Assembly: GCA_963971405.1 (NCBI GenBank)
Contig: OZ020489.1
Coordinates: 17,324,290-17,388,289 of the forward strand
Length of the DNA: 64,000 bases
Source: Psococerastis gibbosa
Lineage: Eukaryota; Arthropoda; Insecta; Psocodea; Psocidae
Reading direction: 5' to 3'
Shown here: in pieces, positions 58,976-64,000 of the stretch
Numbering within the stretch: the first letter of the stretch is position 1
How the letters are laid out: each line of letters begins with the position of its first letter
Notes under the pieces: model-generated
What the model saw: the letters and a program-made list of their open reading frames with translations, nothing else
Told to the model about the DNA's origin: nothing
Databases searched by the model: none
Program-made: the position numbers and the translations under genes

Positions 58976-59767
58976 GAATTTAACACAGTTGCATAGCTTA
59001 GAAAATGCAGAAGTTCTGTGAAACCACACGATTTATTGCGACGTGTCCGTATCAGCCTCACCAACTGGCTGGGCAATGTCTGACTAATTCAACTCCACTT
59101 AGTTACTTAATTTTATTGCTTTCTAATTTATAAGGAAAGCATTGTGACGGTCCAAATTTTCGATTCCGAGATTTCAACGGATTTACACAGTTGAGTTGAA
59201 TTTAACACAGTTGCATAGCTTAGAAAATGCAGGAGTTATGTGAAACCACACGATTTATTACGATGTGTCCGTATCAGGCTCACCAACTGGCTGGGCAATG
59301 CCTGACTAATTCAACTCCACTTATTTACTTAATTTTATTGCTTTCTAATTTATAAGGAAAGCATTGTGACGGTCCAAATTTTCGATTCCGAGATTTCAAC
59401 GGATTTACACAGTTGAGTTGAATTTAACACAGTTGCATAGCTTAGAAAATGCAGGAGTTCTGTGAAACCACACGATTTATTACGATGTGTCCGTATCAGG
59501 CTCACCAACTGGCTGGGCAATGCCTGACTAATTCAACTCCACTTATTTACTTAATTTTATTGCTTTCTAATTTATAAGGAAAGCATTGTGACGGTCCAAA
59601 TTTTCGATTCCGAGATTTCAACGGATTTACACAGTTGAGTTGAATTTAACACAGTTGCATAGCTTAGAAAATGCAGGAGTTCTCTGAAACCACACGATTT
59701 ATTGCGATGTGTCCGTATCAGGCTCACCAACTGGCTGGGCAATGTCTGACTAATTCAACTCCACTTA
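58976..59767 (+). repeat. 222-bp tandem repeat, ~3.6 copies
   Basis: TAACACAGTTGCATAGCTTA starts at 58981, 59203, 59425 and 59647, an exact 222-bp period. Each full unit contains GCTTTCTAATTTATAAGGAA plus AATTTTCGATTCCGAGATTT, the left end of the 860-bp element. The last unit runs on into a full body of that element after a deletion. Confidence 0.95.
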
Positions 59768-59770
59768 GTT

Positions 59771-59837
59771 ATCCGAGATTTCAACGGATTTACACGTTTT
59801 GAGGTACCAGGAACCCAAAAAAGTGGTTTTTACGAAA

Positions 59838-59872
<35 letters not shown>

Positions 59873-60955
59873 TGGTCTGTCGGTCTGTCTGTCTGTTAAT
59901 CTATTTCCGGGCAAACTACTCGGCCGATTTTGATGAAATTTTGCATGTAGGTTCACAAAAATCATACCTCGGGCCAATTCAATTTGGGGGGTTTTATTCT
60001 CAAAATACTCCAAAAAAACGTCTAAAAAAATTATTTCTCAAAAACGGCTCCAACAATTTCTTTAAAACTCACATATATTGTAGCCCTTATTAATGTTAAT
60101 AAAATGCATGGGGTCGCTTGCCCCTTGATAGTTTGCTTCGGGGGGTAAAAAAATAAAAATAACTCAATTTTCATGAAAAATTACTAAAAAATAATGTTTC
60201 TGCGAAACCTTTCTTTCGATGATTTCTACCTTCTGGCATGTTTTAGGTGTGTAAACGAGTAACGAAACCTGACAGGTTGCTTTCCCAAGAAAGTATTTGG
60301 TTTTGGTCACAAAAAACGTTTTTTGAAAAAATGGGAGAAAATTCCTTGTGAGAGTTTCCTTGGTGACTTCGTGGAACTTGGAGAACATCATGAGTAGAGG
60401 AAGAAGATCGCAATGATCCACAGTAAAATACTTTAATAATGACCGGTTTCGGATAAAATCCATCATCAGACTAACAACACATGAAAAAACGCCAGCTTAT
60501 ATACTACGGGATGGGAGTGGGAGGTGGAGGCGGGGGTTGAGCACATAAAAGAAAATTCACGCTCAAATGCATTGCGTGCCCTGCCATTATTACTGTGTGG
60601 TAATGAGTTGGTCTGACCGGTCTAGAATGTGCAATGCCATCGATTAATTCAGTGCTTTGGGAAAGGTGATATCCTAGGCGATTGCCAGAGGTTGTCCTTG
60701 GGTTCCAGACCCCCCCCCCCTTCCCAAATGGTTACAGCGTACACTAGATAGAATGGAGTTTTAAAGATTTTTAAATTTATTGAGGTTACCTCACCTCCAG
60801 TGACTTCAGGTGGACACCCCCCCCCCCCCCCGAGATATCCCAAATTAAACCATAGGAAAATTATTTACCATGAAATTACTTATTTTCTCTAATTTTCTAC
60901 TAATTCATAAATTGGAAGGCATGTTCGAGTAAACTCGGACCGGTTCTTTTTACAT
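59771..60955 (+). mobile_element. 860-bp GCTTTCC element, interrupted
   Basis: Body from ATCCGAGATTTCAACGG to about 60335 and from about 60545 to ACTCGGACCGGTTC. The insert at 60335-60545 contains AATGACCGGTTTCGGATAAA and CCATCATCAGAC, a motif seen in other insect repeats. A second insert of about 150 bp lies at 60625-60775. Confidence 0.7.
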
Positions 60956-60966
60956 CGCCTTGGTCC

Positions 60967-61350
60967 TCAGGGAGGGTCGGCGGCACGGCAGCGGCGTTTC
61001 CGAACAACTCTGTTTAGAGCGTCTTCCTTGTTCAGGGCGAGAGTCCTTATATCTTCTTCGATTTTTCTGGGGAGTGTCATTTTCGGTATTCCCCGGGGGC
61101 GGGATCCAGGGGGTGTCATGTTGTGTACACGTTTTAGGAGGGATGTTTCCTCCCTCCTCTGGACGTGGCCCCACCAACTGAGTCTTCTTTCCCTTAGCTT
61201 CAGTGCGACATCACCAGTTTTCATCTCCAACCTTATGTGCTCATTTCGGCGCCGGTCTTGCAGGGTCAGTCCACACGCCCTTCGTAGCATTCTCATCTCC
61301 GCCACGTTAGTGCTATTTAAAGTTAGCGCCAAAATCCGAGAGTGTTTATG
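60967..61350 (-). pseudogene. LINE ORF2 C-terminal fragment
   Basis: Minus frame reads MRMLRRACGLTLQDRRRNEH, then LSWWGHVQRREETSLLKRV and a basic C-terminus ending RRCRAADPP. The RMLR..CG.TL.DR.RNE and W.GHVQRR pattern is typical of reverse-transcriptase ORFs of non-LTR elements. It is a different LINE family from 18619-18795. It abuts the end of the 860-bp element. Confidence 0.75.
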
Positions 61351-61397
61351 CAAATGCGTTTGTGATAATATTATGTGATAATACATATTTAGAGTTT

Positions 61398-61900
61398 TCG
61401 ATTTCAAGATTTAAGCGGAACTACACGTTTTGAAGTCCCAGGGACACTAAAGCGTGTTTTTTTGAATATCTGTGTGTAGCCTATGCATATTCATTTCTGG
61501 GCGAAATAAATAAATAAATATTGACTTTTTGTTCTATTACTAAGCCAACCTAGCGGAGTTAGGGCTTTTACACTCAACTATGAAAGCCCGGGACCACCTG
61601 CTTTACATGCCCTCCGAAGCATGGCCAGAAAATGTAGCATGTGTGAGACTCGAACCAACAGCCATTCGGGTGAAAGTCTCAGTCTGTACCACTACTCTAC
61701 ATGTCCTGACTCGATGGATTTCCATGAAATTCGGCATGTACGTGGGTTCACAAAAATCATGTCTCGGGAATCCTTTTTCTTCTTTGGGCTAACTAAATTT
61801 CCGGGGGTTTTACCCAAACGCCAAAAAAGGCAGAAAATGCTCAAAAACTACTTCAACGATTTTTGCGGTTTATTTCAGCCTAACTCTATAATTAATAATA
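61398..61900 (+). mobile_element. 860-bp GCTTTCC element split by a SINE
   Basis: GAGTTTTCGATTTCAAGATT starts the left part. The sequence stops at TTTCTGGGCGAA, resumes after the SINE with TCGATGGATTTCCATGAAAT, and proceeds to about 61900. Confidence 0.65.
61506..61711 (-). mobile_element. tRNA-Glu-like SINE inside the 860-bp element
   Basis: AATAAATAAATAAATATTGA tail, AAGCCAACCTAGCGGAGTTA body, GACTCGAACCAACAGCCATT (the B box complement) and an A-box end at CTACATGTCCTGA. Confidence 0.8.
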
Positions 61901-62384
61901 ACAAAATAATGATATTTTTCTTTTTTTCTTCTTCTTCGGCCGGTACTCCCCTGCGCCGAAGGAATATATTTATAAATTAACAATTTATACCCTTGTAATA
62001 CAAATAATAACCTGTGGGCCCCTAAGTTAATCAACTTGTCGGGGGTTCGCACAGTAAACGCTGTAGATGATGCAACATGTTTTCTATTTCACGTCTGTGC
62101 TAGCAAAAAACATAGTTTTAATTTCAAATTATAGTAACGTATAAAACGTATAAATAATTAAAGTAAAAAGGAAAGTAACTTTTAAAGATAAATATCACAA
62201 TATATAATTTAATATAATTAATAATAATAATATATACGATCTTGGCCATTGTTTACTCTGTGCATACGCAAAACGGTTGGCTGCTCTGACGTTGATTTAG
62301 ATCTGTTATACGAGCCATACATCCCAAACCCAAAAATAAAACAACAAAATTGATAGCAATCAACTTTATAAGAAACATCAGAAC

Positions 62385-62437
62385 ATGTATAGAGTATTGG
62401 TACAGGCTCCAACTTTCACCCGAAAGATTGTTGGTTA
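62385..62437 (+). mobile_element. SINE head only
   Basis: ATGTATAGAGTATTGGTACA then CTTTCACCCGAAAGATTGTT: the tRNA-like head of the common SINE without its body, an unusual 3'-truncated copy. Confidence 0.6.
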
Positions 62438-62467
62438 TTTATAACAATATAATAATAACGCCTTTCA

Positions 62468-63357
62468 AAGAACCGGTCCGAGTTTACTCGAACATGCTTT
62501 CCAATTTATCAAAATTAGTAGAAAATGAATAATTTCATGGTAAATAATTTTCCTATGGTTACATTTCCGATAACTCGGGAGGGGGGGGGGAGGGTTGTCC
62601 ACCTGACGTCACTGGAGGTGAGGTAAATTCTAGATAGGTCAGACCAACACATTACCACACAGCAATACTGGCAGGGCACGCAATGCATTTGAGCGTGAAT
62701 TTTCTATCATTAAAAAAAAAAAAAAAAAATTGTACAAAACCAAATACTTTTCTGGGAAAGCAACCTGTCCAGTTTCGTTACTCAATTTAACACCTAGAAC
62801 ATACCTGAAAGTAGAAATCATCGATTGAATAGTTTCGCAGAAAAACTAAATAGATATTGAAAAAATTTTTTAGTCATTTTTCATGAAAATTTAGTTATTT
62901 TTATTTTTTTACCCCCAGAAGCAAACTATCAAGGGCCAAGCGACCCCCCGCATTTTATCAACATTAATAACAACTACAATATATGTGAATTTAAAAGAAA
63001 TCGTTGAAGCCGTTTTTGAGAAATAATTTTTTTAGACGTTTTTTTGGAGTTTTTTGAGAATGAAACCCCCCAAATTGAGATAGCCCCAAATAAAAAAAAT
63101 TGTTCTGAGGTATGATTTTTGTGAACCTACATGCCAAATTTGATCATAATCGATCGAGTAGTTTGCCCGGAAATCGACGCACAGACAGACAGAACGAGAG
63201 ACAGACAGACAGACAGAACGACAGACAGACAGACATTTCGTAAAAACCACTTTTTTGGGTTCCTGGGACTTGAAAACGTGTAAGTCCGTTGAAATCTCGG
63301 AATCGAGAATTTTGACCGTCACAAAGCTTTCCTTATACTACGTATAAATTGGAAAGC
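62468..63357 (-). mobile_element. 860-bp GCTTTCC element, most complete minus copy
   Basis: Left end AAGAACCGGTCCGAGTTTAC and GCTTTCCAATTTAT at 62496. Right end ATAAATTGGAAAGC ends at 63357 after TATACTACGTATA. It contains (GACA)n at about 63183-63235 and an A17 run. A second, isolated end of the same type lies at 63429-63475. Confidence 0.75.
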
Positions 63358-63834
63358 AATAATAAAAATCAAAGAAAAGAAATTAATTAGCCTACATGTT
63401 ATTCGGTATCTTAAAATACGAATGAATTATAAAGAACCGGTCCAAGTTTACTCAAACAGGCTTTTCTATTTATCAATTAATACTATTAGATACCTAGATA
63501 CATTATTATGAGTAATTCCATAGAGAATAATACGAGAATATGCTAAAAGAATACGTCAGCATTCGAACACATTTTGAAGGAAATATCTAAGTTTTGGTTT
63601 GTTAAATAATATAAATAAATGTAAATAGAACATTTTACAAGCTTACATTACTATGTCAGAAGTTTCTGTGAATTATAGCACTTCTGAGACCTGCAATGCA
63701 ATTCAACATGCCCAGAAAGATTTATTGATATTTTTGACCATTGAATTTACATGTCATGAGATATTTGTTGTTTACACATATAAGTCTTTTCCCCCTACAA
63801 TTTTCACTTAACAGTTAATACTCTACCGTATATG

Positions 63835-63942
63835 CAGTGGCAGCGCTAGAAATACTAAGGCGGGGAGACCGTAGGGGGGGGGGGGCATGACTTCTATCTG
63901 AGAAAAGCAAAACAGCCCCCTCCCCCCGTAGCGCCGCCACTG
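63835..63942. mobile_element. hAT-like G-tract element, 108 bp
   Basis: Ends CAGTGGCAGCGCTAG and TAGCGCCGCCACTG are inverted. Flanks CGTATATG and CATACATG agree in 6 of 8. It is the shortest member, reduced to the ends plus facing G and C runs. Confidence 0.85.
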
Positions 63943-64000
63943 CATACATGCAAAACCGATAGAGCACAACAACTGAACTGTTGGATTACGTAACTGCCAT

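Larger units (their letters stand above)
44794..64000. other. 19-kb gene-free, repeat-rich region
   Basis: No recognisable host gene. It holds the elements listed separately, plus (TA)n at 57305-57325 and (GTCT)n at about 59838-59892. Stretches at 46270-46600, 47000-48090, 52400-53700 and 57330-58280 showed neither a gene nor a repeat I could name. Confidence 0.5.

Noticed and set aside
58976-59767. CRISPR-like repeat array
   Set aside because: Units are 222 bp with no spacers, in a eukaryotic context. It is a tandem satellite.

Overview
This looks like a TE-rich animal nuclear genome, most likely an arthropod and probably an insect. Five protein-coding loci have spliced exons with GT-AG boundaries. 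The 5-HT2-type receptor is of invertebrate type, a degenerate TTAGG-like tract is present, and nearly everything else is AT-rich intergenic DNA packed with short inverted-repeat elements, tRNA-derived SINEs and decayed LINE ends. A hemipteran is a guess I cannot verify. No bacterial, viral or CRISPR features were seen.

Layout. 1-6307: no gene recognised, several MITEs and SINEs; probably the large last intron of the receptor gene. 6308-7358 (+): last coding exon of a 5-HT2-type serotonin receptor (end of a very long third intracellular loop, TM6, TM7, short tail). 7412-25563: about 18 kb of repeat-dominated DNA. 25564-32155 (+): a HAD-family pseudouridine-5'-phosphatase-like gene with two alternative versions of the exon encoding the cap domain. 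32920-33956 (-): complete three-exon NDUFA2 (complex I subunit), convergent with the phosphatase gene. 34508-37813 (+): five-exon PARL/rhomboid-7 mitochondrial intramembrane protease, head-to-head with NDUFA2. 39076-44793 (-): six-coding-exon secreted inhibitory-type serpin, with a partial duplicate of the start of its reactive-loop exon in the last intron. 44800-64000: repeats only, apart from one unrecognised open frame.

Two of the genes (NDUFA2, PARL) encode mitochondrial inner-membrane proteins and share an intergenic region of about 550 bp. I see no other functional link between neighbours.

Mobile DNA. Four main families recur. (1) Small hAT-like non-autonomous elements, ends CAGGG/CAGTG/CAAGG, many with readable 8-bp target-site duplications and long G or C runs inside. 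(2) Foldback MITEs with GGCGG ends next to TTA/TAA and an internal GTAGCAGACAT motif. (3) A roughly 860-bp element starting GCTTTCCAATTTAT and ending with its inverse. (4) A tRNA-Glu-like SINE ending in TATTTATTTATTTA. They are nested in one another often enough to give a relative order of insertion. The observations most worth following up are the exon duplication in the phosphatase gene, the partial exon copy in the serpin gene, and the G-tract hAT family.
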